From contig NZ_CP086136.1 of assembly GCF_017565645.3 (NCBI RefSeq), positions 4,261,501 to 4,325,500 on the forward strand: a stretch of 64,000 nucleotides of DNA, in the 5' to 3' direction. Origin of the DNA: Bradyrhizobium barranii subsp. barranii (GTDB taxonomy: Bacteria > Pseudomonadota > Alphaproteobacteria > Rhizobiales > Xanthobacteraceae). Numbering within the stretch: the first letter of the stretch is position 1; each line of letters opens with the position of its first letter. This document shows, piece by piece, positions 37,125-45,504 of this stretch. A model generated the notes under the pieces. The model did not search any database, was not told where the DNA came from, and worked only from the letters and a program-made list of their open reading frames with translations. The translations under genes and the position numbers were made by a program.

Positions 37125-38038
37125 CCCTGCTTGTTGCGGGCGGTGGCCTGCGTCACGATGCTGTTCGGCGGCACGTCCTGGGTGACCCAGACGTTGCCGC
37201 CGATCGTCGCGCCTCGGCCGATCGTGATCCGCCCGAGGATGGTTGCGCCGGCATAAATCACGACGTCGTCCTCGACGATCGGATGCCGTGCATCGCCCTT
37301 GATCAGATGGCCATCGTCGTCGGTTGGAAAGTGGCGCGCGCCGAGCGTCACGGCCTGATAGATCCGGACATTGTCGCCGATGATTGCGGTCTCCCCGATG
37401 ACCACACCGGTCCCGTGATCAATGAAGAAGCCGGATCCGATGCTGGCGCCGGGGTGAATGTCGATCCCGGTTCTCGTATGAGCGATCTCCGCGACAAGTC
37501 GGGCGATCAAGCGCGCATTGAGCCCATCAAGGATATGTGCCAGCCGGTGATGGATGATCGCCGTCATGCCCGGATATCCGATCAGGATCTCCGGAAAGTT
37601 CCTGGCTGCGGGATCGCCGACGAAGGCGGCTCTCAGATCGGAGATCAGGAGTCCACGCACCACCGGCAGGCGCTCGCCGAACTGCCGCGTCAGCTCGACC
37701 GCGTCCTCGCGCCGGTAGCCCGGGATCAGCTCGTCACCGACGAATCGTGCGCCGCGGTGGATCTGGTCGCAAAGGCCGTCGAGGGCGATGCTCAGGCGAT
37801 TGCCGACGAAATAGTCGATATTCTCGCCGTCGAGGTCGAACTGACCGTAATGCCTCGGAAACAGCGCCTCGGTGAGGCCATCCAGAATGGCCTGAAGCGC
37901 CTCGCGCGAGGGAGCGCGTCGCGCCTCTCCGTCGCGCCTTATGCTGTGTGTTTCTTCGCGCGAGAGGCGAAGCTCGGCGACAATCCCGTCAAGCTGCCAG
38001 CGCCCGCCGCTGGGCGATTCCGGCGGGTTATCTGACAT
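37121..38038 (-). CDS. serine O-acetyltransferase, EpsC/CysE type
   Basis: 305 residues. A long helical N-terminal domain (FPEILIGYPGMTAIIHHRLAHIL) precedes a left-handed parallel beta helix with hexapeptide repeats. The catalytic segment is FFIDHGTGVVIGETAIIGDNVRIYQ. The enzyme makes O-acetylserine, the carbon acceptor for sulfide in cysteine synthesis. ATG 38036-38038 overlaps the end of the flavin reductase gene; an in-frame start at 38086 would overlap further. Encoding it directly behind a desulfonation flavin reductase suggests that release of sulfite is coordinated with cysteine formation. Confidence 0.9.
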   Translation of the reverse strand: MSDNPPESPSGGRWQLDGIVAELRLSREETHSIRRDGEARRAPSREALQAILDGLTEALFPRHYGQFDLDGENIDYFVGNRLSIALDGLCDQIHRGARFVGDELIPGYRREDAVELTRQFGERLPVVRGLLISDLRAAFVGDPAARNFPEILIGYPGMTAIIHHRLAHILDGLNARLIARLVAEIAHTRTGIDIHPGASIGSGFFIDHGTGVVIGETAIIGDNVRIYQAVTLGARHFPTDDDGHLIKGDARHPIVEDDVVIYAGATILGRITIGRGATIGGNVWVTQDVPPNSIVTQATARNKQG

Positions 38039-38600
38039 GGGCCAACGGAATACTGATCTCGGCGAGGAGGTCGAGGTCGAAGTCATGGGTGATCCTGATG
38101 TACTGGCCGTTCCAGTACACCAGGCCCGACAGTTCGCGGGACAGCTCGAAGCTCAACAGGCTGCCGATGATGATGCCATGCGAGTGCCGTTCGATGATTT
38201 CCTCGACCTTGCATTCGATGGTTGCGAGAGTGTCGCCAAGCAGCGGCACGCCGGCCGCCCCCGCGGACCATCTGATCCCGTCGAAGCGCTCGTGGCCCTT
38301 CAAGCTTTTGTCGCTGAAGCGCCCGGCGAGGGCCTGCTGATCCGATCCCAGAATGCTGACGCCGAATACGCCGTAGCGCGCGATTCGAGCAAAGGACGAG
38401 GCCTGCCGGTTGACGCTGACTAGTAGCCGGGGCGGACTGGCGCTGAGCGATGTCAGGGACGTCACCGTCATGCCGGTGATGTCCTCGTCGCGACCGGCCG
38501 TGATGATGGTGACGCCGCCGGCCAGGCGCCGCATCACGGCTCGAAACTGATGCTCGACCTCGTCATCGCCGCTGACAAGATGAATGTCGGACTTTCCCAT
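38028..38600 (-). CDS. flavin reductase (FMN-binding split barrel)
   Basis: 190 residues of the flavin_reduct/HpaC-DszD family: FRAVMRRLAGGVTIITAG, GMTVTSLTSLSASPPRLLVSVN, FGVSILGSDQQALAGRFS and HGIIIGSLLSFELS. It reduces FMN or FAD with NAD(P)H and passes it to partner monooxygenases. Candidate partners in the window are the LLM enzymes at 29077, 42737 and 43842 and the SfnB/DszC-like protein at 38645, whose gene lies 44 bp upstream on the same strand. It overlaps the downstream serine acetyltransferase gene by 11 bp. Confidence 0.9.
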   Translation of the reverse strand: MGKSDIHLVSGDDEVEHQFRAVMRRLAGGVTIITAGRDEDITGMTVTSLTSLSASPPRLLVSVNRQASSFARIARYGVFGVSILGSDQQALAGRFSDKSLKGHERFDGIRWSAGAAGVPLLGDTLATIECKVEEIIERHSHGIIIGSLLSFELSRELSGLVYWNGQYIRITHDFDLDLLAEISIPLAHVR

Positions 38601-38644
38601 CTGTCGCTCCTCGCATCGGACGCCGTGGATCGGCCTGTTCGCTC

Positions 38645-39877
38645 TCAGAAAAAGCCCTTCGCGGGCAACGGCGTGCCGTTGATCTCGTGTTCGCCGATCG
38701 AACGCGCCTTGTAGGTGGTCGGATTGTGCGAAGAGAGCGTGCGCGCATTGCGCCAGTGACGGTCGAAGTTGGTGACCTTCTTGGTCGCCGATGCGCCGCC
38801 GACATCGAACAGCAGGCTGCCACCTCGGATGGCGAAATCATCGGCGATGATCTTGGCCTTTGCCGAGAGCAGCGCGGCGGTGTGCGCCGCCTCTGTAGCG
38901 TTCGCCGCGCCGGCGTCGAACGCATCGGTTGCAAGGTCGAGCGCCTCGACGGCCGCGAGCACCACCGTCTCGGCCGCAAAAGCGCCGCTGGCGATCTGGC
39001 CGACCGTCTGTTGCAGGAGCGGATCGTCGGTCGGGATCTCGGTGGGCGCGTAGTAAAACGTACGCTTGCGCGAGCGGACCAGGGCTGTCGCATCGCGCAG
39101 CGTCGCGCGTGCAATGCCGGCAACGACCGCCGTCAGGAAGAGCTGTGCAAACGTGTTGGAATAGGGCACGCCATAACCGCCGTCCGGCGTATCGAACACC
39201 ACTTCCTCGCGCCTGACCTTGACGTTACGGAAGTGCGTCGTGCCGGTTGCGGTAAGTCGCTGCCCGAGCCCGTCCCAGTCGTCGACCAGCTCGATTCCCT
39301 CGCGCTTGATCGGCACGATCGTGGCGCCCGTCGCTCCGGACGGATCGGCCGCGCGCACCAGCACATAATCCGAGTACAACGTGCCTGTGCTGTAGTATTT
39401 GGTGCCGTTCAGCAGATAATCGCCGTTCCCGTCGGGCGTGAACGTCGTCCCGGGCGTGACATTGCCGACGCGCGGGCTTTCAAGCTCGGTCGTCGCAAGT
39501 CCGATGATGGCGCCCTCGGCGACCGCCTTCTGCCATTGCCGGCTCTGCTCGTCCTTGGGGGAACGCACCAGGCGCTCGACCACGCTGAAATGGTTGCGCA
39601 GGATATGCGCGACATTGGCGTCGGCCTCGCCGAGGCGAATGACGAAGGCGAAGAGATCGCGGATCGTGCTGCCGGCGCCACCGGCGTCCAACGGCAGCCG
39701 CAACGCGCCAAGGCGAGCCCGGCGAATGAGATCGATGACCTCGAACGGCAGGATGCGGTCGCGCTCGCGGTCACTGGCGCCCTCGGCGATCTGGTTAAGG
39801 AGCGCCTCCAGCTCCGGCGAGCCGGTCTTGAGCGGTTCGGGTGTGCCGAGGGAGGGGGCGGACACGGTCTTGTTCAT
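38645..39877 (-). CDS. SfnB/DszC-like acyl-CoA dehydrogenase-fold monooxygenase
   Basis: 410 residues with the acyl-CoA dehydrogenase fold in its flavin monooxygenase branch. Segments include LPLDAGGAGSTIRDLFAFVIRLGEADANVAHILRNHF, LNGTKYYSTGTLYSDYVLVRA and the C-terminal DVGGASATKKVTNFDRHWRNARTLSSHNPTTYK, typical of SfnB and DszC. The catalytic Glu of dehydrogenases is not evident at its C-terminal position, in line with oxygenase chemistry. It lies in an operon: binding protein, this gene, flavin reductase, serine acetyltransferase. The likely role is sulfoxidation or desulfurisation of an organosulfur compound. Confidence 0.88.
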   Translation of the reverse strand: MNKTVSAPSLGTPEPLKTGSPELEALLNQIAEGASDRERDRILPFEVIDLIRRARLGALRLPLDAGGAGSTIRDLFAFVIRLGEADANVAHILRNHFSVVERLVRSPKDEQSRQWQKAVAEGAIIGLATTELESPRVGNVTPGTTFTPDGNGDYLLNGTKYYSTGTLYSDYVLVRAADPSGATGATIVPIKREGIELVDDWDGLGQRLTATGTTHFRNVKVRREEVVFDTPDGGYGVPYSNTFAQLFLTAVVAGIARATLRDATALVRSRKRTFYYAPTEIPTDDPLLQQTVGQIASGAFAAETVVLAAVEALDLATDAFDAGAANATEAAHTAALLSAKAKIIADDFAIRGGSLLFDVGGASATKKVTNFDRHWRNARTLSSHNPTTYKARSIGEHEINGTPLPAKGFF

Positions 39878-39892
39878 AGTGTTGGCCTGTTA

Positions 39893-40897
39893 TTAGAGCT
39901 GGGCGAGATGGTCGGTCACCTTGACCGGCTCGGGTAGAACCTTGCGGGCCGCGAGCCAGTCGGCGGCCTTTTGCAGCTCGCTGATGAAGCGCTCGTCGTT
40001 GACCGCGAAGTAGCGGTATTTGCGGTTCATCGCGATGAACTGGTCGCGGACCTGATCGCTGTATTTCCCCGCCTTCTGGGCGATGTACTCGGCATCCCTG
40101 CTGTTCTCCGAAATCCACTTGCCTTCGGCGCGGAAGGCGTCGTTCACCGCGCGGACGAGGGCGGGATTGTCGGTCGCGAATTTGCGGGTGGTCAGATAGG
40201 ACGTGTAGTCGATCTGGAATTCGAGATCGCGGCCTTCCAGAAAGATGTCGTGCGCCTTGTATTCGAGCCGGGCGATGTCGACGCCAGGGCTCCACATCGA
40301 CCAGGCGTCGACCTTGCCGGAGGCGAGCGCCGGCGCCGCATCAGGAGGATTGAGATAGACGAACTTCACCGCGGAGCGGTCGACCTTGTGTTTCTCGAGC
40401 GCCGCGACCAGCAGGAACTCGCCGAGGCCTGAGCGATTAACCGCGACCGACTTGCCGACGAGGTCTTCGACCTTGTCGATGCCGGACCCGTCTTTGGCGA
40501 TGATCGCCGTGGTGCGGGGCTCGTAGACCACGAACTGGGTGAACACCAGCGGCGAGCCGGCGATGATAGCGGCGAGCGCAGGCGTGGTGCTGCCGCCGAA
40601 GCTGAAATCTGCGCTGCCGCCGGTCACCGCCTGCAAGGTTGGCGCATGATTAGGGAAGGGGCCGAGCCATTCGACCTTGATGCCATCCTTGGCCAGCACC
40701 TTCTCGAACTCGCCGCGCTCCTTGGCGATCAGATTGAGGCCGCTCAGGCCCCAGGTCAGGCGGACCGTGTCGGTGGTACGGCCAGGCGCGGCCTGGGCGA
40801 ATTCGCTGATATTCATGCCGGCGAGCGCGCCAATGCCAAAAGCTGCGGAGCCGAGGAAGCTGCGCCGGGATGGTTTGGCGATCGATGAGTCGGACAT
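39893..40897 (-). CDS. aliphatic sulfonate-type ABC substrate-binding protein
   Basis: 334 residues with a Tat-type signal (SRRSFLGSAAFGIGAL ... AQA). The mature protein is SsuA-like: RLTWGLSGLNLIAKERGEFEKVL, APTLQAVTGGSADFSFGGSTTPALAA, VEDLVGKSVAVNRSGLGEF and KVDAWSMWSPGVDIAR. ATG 40895-40897 gives the correct twin-arginine start; an upstream in-frame ATG at 40990 lies inside the ATPase gene end. It is 19 bp downstream of the ATPase. The Tat signal suggests export in a folded state. Confidence 0.9.
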   Translation of the reverse strand: MSDSSIAKPSRRSFLGSAAFGIGALAGMNISEFAQAAPGRTTDTVRLTWGLSGLNLIAKERGEFEKVLAKDGIKVEWLGPFPNHAPTLQAVTGGSADFSFGGSTTPALAAIIAGSPLVFTQFVVYEPRTTAIIAKDGSGIDKVEDLVGKSVAVNRSGLGEFLLVAALEKHKVDRSAVKFVYLNPPDAAPALASGKVDAWSMWSPGVDIARLEYKAHDIFLEGRDLEFQIDYTSYLTTRKFATDNPALVRAVNDAFRAEGKWISENSRDAEYIAQKAGKYSDQVRDQFIAMNRKYRYFAVNDERFISELQKAADWLAARKVLPEPVKVTDHLAQL

Positions 40898-40916
40898 TTT
40901 TTGCCTTCCGGATGAC

Positions 40917-41645
40917 CTAGCTGGGAGAATGGGAGACCACGCCAAGCTCGCTAAGGAGTTCGGCGCGCGAGATGGATGCCGAGCTTCCACGCCCGGCGCG
41001 ATGCTCGAAGGCGATTGCGCCGTCGCGCATCACGAGGATGCGATCGGCCAGCGCGATGGCTTCGTCGACATCGTGGGTGACGAGCAGGACGCCGGGCTGA
41101 TGATTGGCCACCAGCTCGCGGACCAGCTCGTGCATGCGGATACGGGTGAGCGCATCGAGCGCGGCAAACGGCTCGTCGAGCAGCAGAAGCTCGGGCTGCT
41201 GCACCAGCGCGCGGGCGAGCGCGACGCGCTGGGCTTGTCCGCCGGACAGATTGCGCGGCCAGTCGTCGAGCCTGTCGCCGAGGCCGACCTCGGTGAGCGC
41301 TTCGGCGGCGCGTTCGCGAGGATCCGGAACCTGCAAGCCGAGCGCCACATTGCGCCAGAGATTGTCCCAGGGCAGCAGCCGATGCTCCTGAAACACCACG
41401 GCCGGCCGGCGGGGCGCCGCGATACGGCCACCCTGGATGGGATCCAACCCGGCCAGCGCCCGCAACAATGTTGTCTTGCCGCACCCGCTCTCGCCGAGCA
41501 GGGCGACGAATTCGCCGCGATCGATGCGCAGGTTCAGCTTCTCGATCACGACGCGGCTGCCGTAGCTGCGGACGAGGTTGCTGACAACGACGGCCGGTCC
41601 GGATTCGAACGGCGCGGAAGGCTGCGGAGCGACGTGCACGTTCAC
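40917..41645 (-). CDS. aliphatic sulfonate-type ABC ATPase, SsuB-like
   Basis: 242 residues. Walker A GESGCGKTT, Q-loop FQEHRLLPWDNLWRNVALGL, signature LSGGQAQRVALARALVQQ, Walker B LLLLDEPFAALDALTRI and switch VTHDVDEAIALAD. The short size and the EHRLLPW segment are characteristic of SsuB. ATG overlaps the stop of the permease gene (4 bp). It is the second ATPase for a sulfonate-type system in the window; the first is at 35408. Confidence 0.92.
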   Translation of the reverse strand: MNVHVAPQPSAPFESGPAVVVSNLVRSYGSRVVIEKLNLRIDRGEFVALLGESGCGKTTLLRALAGLDPIQGGRIAAPRRPAVVFQEHRLLPWDNLWRNVALGLQVPDPRERAAEALTEVGLGDRLDDWPRNLSGGQAQRVALARALVQQPELLLLDEPFAALDALTRIRMHELVRELVANHQPGVLLVTHDVDEAIALADRILVMRDGAIAFEHRAGRGSSASISRAELLSELGVVSHSPS

Positions 41646-42514
41646 CTTGCTGCTCCGTAATTCGGATGCCAGGCGAGGAGGCGCTGTTCGAGAAAGCGCG
41701 CAATGGCGTCGGCCGCGACGCCGATCAGCGCGTAGATTGCGATCGTCAGGACGATCACATCGGTGCGCAGGAATTCGCGCGCATCCATCGCGAGAAAGCC
41801 GATCCCCGACTGCGCGCCGATGGTTTCAGCCACGACCAGCGCGAGCCAAGCCGTGGCAAGAGCATAACGAACGCCGGTCAGGATCGACGGCAGCGCGCCG
41901 GGAAGAATGATGCGGCGGATCAGTTGGAGCGAGCTCAGGCCCTGGACTCGTCCCAGCTCGAGCAGCTTGGGATCAACCTGGCGGATGCCGAGCACGGTAT
42001 TGATGTAGATCGGGAACGTGACGCCGAGCGCGACAAGGAAGATTTTTTGCGTCTCGCCGACGCCCAGCCAGACGATGACCAGAGGGAGTGCGGCGAGAAA
42101 AGGGATGGCCCTGATCATCTGCACGCTGCGGTCGATCGCGGCTTCCGCGATCCGTGAGAAGCCGACAAGGATGCCGAGCGTGGCGCCGACCGCAGACCCG
42201 ATCGCAAAGCCCGCCGCGGCACGCAGCAGGCTGACGCCGAGATCGTTCAACAGGGTCCCGGTGGTTACGAGCTTGTACGCCGTTCGGATCACCTTGCTTG
42301 GTGCAGGCAGCACCTGCGGCGAAAGCCATCCCGCCTGTGCAAGTGCTTCCCAAACGACAACGAGCAGCAGGGGTGCAACCCAGGACAGAAGCTGGAGGCC
42401 GCGAGCGCCAAGCTTGCTTGCCGCCGCAGGCGATTTCATGCTGCCTTGCGATGACGGCGCGTTGTCAGCGACGATTGTCGTGCGGTCGATTTGGCTCAGT
42501 TCGATATTGCTCAA
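41642..42514 (-). CDS. aliphatic sulfonate-type ABC permease, SsuC-like
   Basis: A 290-residue permease with about six membrane spans. The coupling loop is LLELGRVQGLSSLQLIRRIILPGALPSILTGVRYA and the end IGVAADAIARFLEQRLLAWHPNY, as in SsuC. It is the first gene of the minus-strand operon permease-ATPase-binding protein-SfnB-like-reductase-SAT. It diverges from the monooxygenase gene at 42737 across a palindrome at 42564-42581. Confidence 0.92.
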   Translation of the reverse strand: MSNIELSQIDRTTIVADNAPSSQGSMKSPAAASKLGARGLQLLSWVAPLLLVVVWEALAQAGWLSPQVLPAPSKVIRTAYKLVTTGTLLNDLGVSLLRAAAGFAIGSAVGATLGILVGFSRIAEAAIDRSVQMIRAIPFLAALPLVIVWLGVGETQKIFLVALGVTFPIYINTVLGIRQVDPKLLELGRVQGLSSLQLIRRIILPGALPSILTGVRYALATAWLALVVAETIGAQSGIGFLAMDAREFLRTDVIVLTIAIYALIGVAADAIARFLEQRLLAWHPNYGAAR

Positions 42515-42563
42515 GACGTGAAACCTTGTTCAGCGCAAAATGTCCCATGAAATCGTGCCGACA

Positions 42564-42581
42564 GAAATAGAGCGCTATTTC
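42564..42581. promoter_or_regulatory. operator candidate in divergent sulfonate promoter
   Basis: GAAATAGAGCGCTATTTC: 7-bp perfect arms GAAATAG/CTATTTC around AGCG. It lies 50 bp upstream of the permease start and 156 bp upstream of the monooxygenase start, centred between two sulfonate operons that should be coregulated by sulfur limitation. Confidence 0.5.
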
Positions 42582-42736
42582 AATTGTCGTTCGCTCCGGA
42601 GTGATCTGCTGTCGCCACGGTGCCGCTGCGCGACAAAGAAAATCTTTTGAGGCGGATGTGCTTGATCTTGCGTCAGGCCTTGGCGAGAACAGGCGACGAT
42701 CGAGAACTTGACGAGAGAAAGTCACAGGAGAGCACG

Positions 42737-43828
42737 ATGGCGACTGCACCTCTTCGCTTCGGCATTTGGGCGCTGGTGCATGGGCCGCGCGCGGCGCATC
42801 AGGCTCCCGAAGAGCCCTATGATGCGTCCTGGGAGCGCAATCGCGATCTCATCCTTGCAGCCGAAGAGCTCGGTTATGATTCAACGCTGATCGCGCAGCA
42901 CACCATCAACCCGCATCAGGAAGACCTCGATCAGCTCGAGGCCTGGAGTGCCGCGGCAGCGATCGCGGCGCTGACCAAGCGCATCGAGATCATTGCTGCG
43001 ATCAAGCCCTATCTCTATCACCCCGTGGTGCTGGCGAAGCTCGCACTCGGGATCGAGAACATCAGCGGTGGCCGGTTTGCGATCAATCTGGTCAATGCCT
43101 GGAACCGTCCCGAACTGGAGAAGGCCGGGATCGGCTTCCCGGACCATGACGCTCGCTATGCCTACGGCCGCGAGTGGATATCTGTCGTCTCGCGCCTCAT
43201 GGAAGGCGAACGTCTCAATTATGCGGGCGAGCATTTCAACGTCACGGACTATGCCCTGCGCCCGACCAGCCTGTATCGCAAGCGTCCGGCCATCTATGTC
43301 GGCGGTGAGTCCGAGCCGGCGCGCGGCCTCGTTGCAGGCCATGGCGACGTCTGGTTTATCAATGGCCAGCCGCTGGAGGATGTGGCCGGGTTGATTGCCG
43401 ATGTCGCAGTGCGCCCGCGCGATGCCGCGCCGCCGCTCCGTTTCGGCTTGTCGGCCTTCGTCGTCGCACGCGAAACCCGGGAGCTGGCGCAGGCCGCTTA
43501 CGAGCGGTTGCTGAGCCTCGCCGCAAAGGATGCGCCGATGAAGGCGATCCAGAAGCACAACACCGACCCCAAGGTCGTGATGATGCAGACCATGCAGAAG
43601 ACGCCGCGCGTTGGCAGCAATGGCGGTACCGCCGCGGGGCTGGTCGGGAGCTATGACGAGGTGGCGGAGCGCATCGAGGCGTTCCATGCGGCCGGCATCG
43701 AGCTCTTCATGCTGCAATTCCAGCCGTTCGAGGCCGAGATGCGGCGATTTGCACTCGACGTAATTCCGCGCGTGCGGGCCAGGCGATCGGCCAAGCCCGC
43801 CGACGGGCGGGCTCGATCTCTGGGATAG
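42737..43828 (+). CDS. SsuD/SfnG-like LLM alkanesulfonate or sulfone monooxygenase
   Basis: 363 residues of the luciferase-like F420/FMN barrel: EELGYDSTLIAQH, IEIIAAIKPYLYHPVVLAKLALGIENISGGRFAINLVNAWNRPEL, RYAYGREWI, and RPAIYVGGESEPARGLVAGHGDVWFINGQ. The size and the GGRFAINLV...FxxxG spacing are like SfnG and SsuD, which use FMNH2 and oxygen to release sulfite from sulfones or alkanesulfonates. ATG 42737 has CAGGAG upstream; longer in-frame extensions are rejected. It is transcribed away from the sulfonate transporter, which should deliver its substrate. Confidence 0.85.
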   Translation: MATAPLRFGIWALVHGPRAAHQAPEEPYDASWERNRDLILAAEELGYDSTLIAQHTINPHQEDLDQLEAWSAAAAIAALTKRIEIIAAIKPYLYHPVVLAKLALGIENISGGRFAINLVNAWNRPELEKAGIGFPDHDARYAYGREWISVVSRLMEGERLNYAGEHFNVTDYALRPTSLYRKRPAIYVGGESEPARGLVAGHGDVWFINGQPLEDVAGLIADVAVRPRDAAPPLRFGLSAFVVARETRELAQAAYERLLSLAAKDAPMKAIQKHNTDPKVVMMQTMQKTPRVGSNGGTAAGLVGSYDEVAERIEAFHAAGIELFMLQFQPFEAEMRRFALDVIPRVRARRSAKPADGRARSLG

Positions 43829-43841
43829 ATAGTCGGGACAG

Positions 43842-45182
43842 CTAGGCTGATGCGACCTCCAGCGACCGCTTCGCATATCGGCTCACTGGTCGCTGCAGGC
43901 CAAGATGATCGCGCAGCGTCGAGCCGGCGTACTCGGTGCGGAACAGCCCGCGACTCTGTAGGATGGGCACGACGGTATCGACGAAGGTCTCCAGACCGGA
44001 CGGCAGTACGTCTGGCATGAGGTTGAAACCGTCGGCGGCACCCGCCTTGAACCAAGCCTCGATGTCGTCGGCGATCTGCTCCGGCGTGCCGACGATGATG
44101 CGATGTCCGACGCCGCCTCCGAGCGCGCGGATCAGCTGTCGGACTGTGAGATTGCCACGCCGTGCGATATTCACGGTGCCTTGGAACATGGTGTGGTTGG
44201 CATTGACCGGAAGCGGCAGGGGATCCGGCAGGGGCTTGTCGAGCTCGAGGAGGGTAGGGTCGATCTGAAGCGTGCCGGCCAACCGCGCCAGGCTGTATTC
44301 GATCGGCACCAGTTCCCAGAGCTCGTCCTGTCGCCGCTTGGCTTCGGCCTCGGTGCTGCCGATGACGGTGGCGAGCCCGGGCAGAATCACGATGGAATCG
44401 CCGGAACGACGATAGGACGCGGCGCGTGCGCGCAGATCGCGCGCATACGCGACGCCTTCCTCGATGCTCTGCGCCAGCGTGAATACGGCTTCTGCATAGG
44501 CTGCCGCGAAATCGCGCCCGTCATTCGAGCCACCCGCCTGCACCGTGACCGGTCGCCCCTGTGGTGAGCGTGGGACGTTCAGCGGTCCTGCCACCGAGTA
44601 ATGCGGGCCGCGGTGCGCGATCGGGTGCACTTTCGACGTATCAACAAATCGCGCGCTCGCCTTGTCGCCCACAAAGGCGTCGTCCTCCCAGCTGTCGAAC
44701 AATGCGTGGACGACTTCCGTGAACTCCTTGGCGCGTTCGTAGCGTGCCTTGTGTTCCGTTACCGACGACAGACCGAAATTGCGGCCTGAAGCGGCATCTG
44801 CCGTGGTGACCGCGTTCCATCCCGAGCGGCCGCCGCTGGCGTGGTCGAGCGTCACGAAACGGCGTGCGATGTTGTAGGGCTCGTTGTAGGTCGTCGACAC
44901 CGTTCCAATCAGACCGACGTGCCTGGTCGTTGCGGCAACTGTTGCCAGCACGATGGTCGGCTCCATCGACGTGAACGACCGGTAGTCGATGCGGTCGTTC
45001 ACGGCTGGCGAGTCCGCCAGAAAGATTGCGTCAAACTTGCCGCGCTCGGCAATCTGAGCCACGCGCACATAATGACCGAGATCGAAGAAGGCGCGTGGAT
45101 CGCTGTCGGGCAGTCGCCAGGCTGACGGATATACGCCGGAGTGAAGCAGGTTGACGTTCAGGTGCAATTGGCGTGGCGACAT
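43842..45182 (-). CDS. LLM flavin-dependent monooxygenase, NtaA/SnaA/DszA family (paralogue 2)
   Basis: 446 residues, same family as the protein at 29077. Segments are LHLNVNLLHSGVYPSAWRLPDSDPRAF, STTYNEPYNIARRFVTLDHASGGRSGWNAVTT, RNFGLSS, RPVTVQAGGSNDGRDFAAAYAEAVFT and the C-terminal DGFNLMPDVLPSGLETFVDTVVPIL. It is convergent with the SsuD/SfnG-like gene (13 bp apart) and diverges from a peptide-type binding-protein gene at 45505. Substrate is probably an organosulfur or aminopolycarboxylate compound; it requires an external flavin reductase. Confidence 0.9.
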   Translation of the reverse strand: MSPRQLHLNVNLLHSGVYPSAWRLPDSDPRAFFDLGHYVRVAQIAERGKFDAIFLADSPAVNDRIDYRSFTSMEPTIVLATVAATTRHVGLIGTVSTTYNEPYNIARRFVTLDHASGGRSGWNAVTTADAASGRNFGLSSVTEHKARYERAKEFTEVVHALFDSWEDDAFVGDKASARFVDTSKVHPIAHRGPHYSVAGPLNVPRSPQGRPVTVQAGGSNDGRDFAAAYAEAVFTLAQSIEEGVAYARDLRARAASYRRSGDSIVILPGLATVIGSTEAEAKRRQDELWELVPIEYSLARLAGTLQIDPTLLELDKPLPDPLPLPVNANHTMFQGTVNIARRGNLTVRQLIRALGGGVGHRIIVGTPEQIADDIEAWFKAGAADGFNLMPDVLPSGLETFVDTVVPILQSRGLFRTEYAGSTLRDHLGLQRPVSRYAKRSLEVASA

Positions 45183-45504
45183 GGGGATTCCAAAGCTCAG
45201 CTGGTTGTCGGGTCACGATGCGCAACGATCGTGCAGCATCGAATTGTCGGATTGGCGTTCGATGTCGTCGATTTCATCCACCGTCGGCGTGAGGGCTCGA
45301 ATAATTGTTCAAACTTCATGTGCAGCCGTCGTCGCGACCGTTTGCATGTTGCGTTTGCGCGCGACGACGAATTACATCGCGATGCAACAAGAGATAACGC
45401 CTCGTGCAGATCGGATGAAGCGCGAACGTACGTCATCCTTCAATTGATGATGTTCGATGCGCCGATTGCAGGGGCAACAGCAGAAACGATTGCGAGTGAC
45501 GCGG
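45183..45504. other. divergent intergenic region
   Basis: About 320 bp between the minus-strand monooxygenase and the plus-strand peptide-type transporter. Alternating AT-rich and GC-rich segments suggest promoters, but no palindrome or sigma-54 element was recognised, and no gene. Confidence 0.4.
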
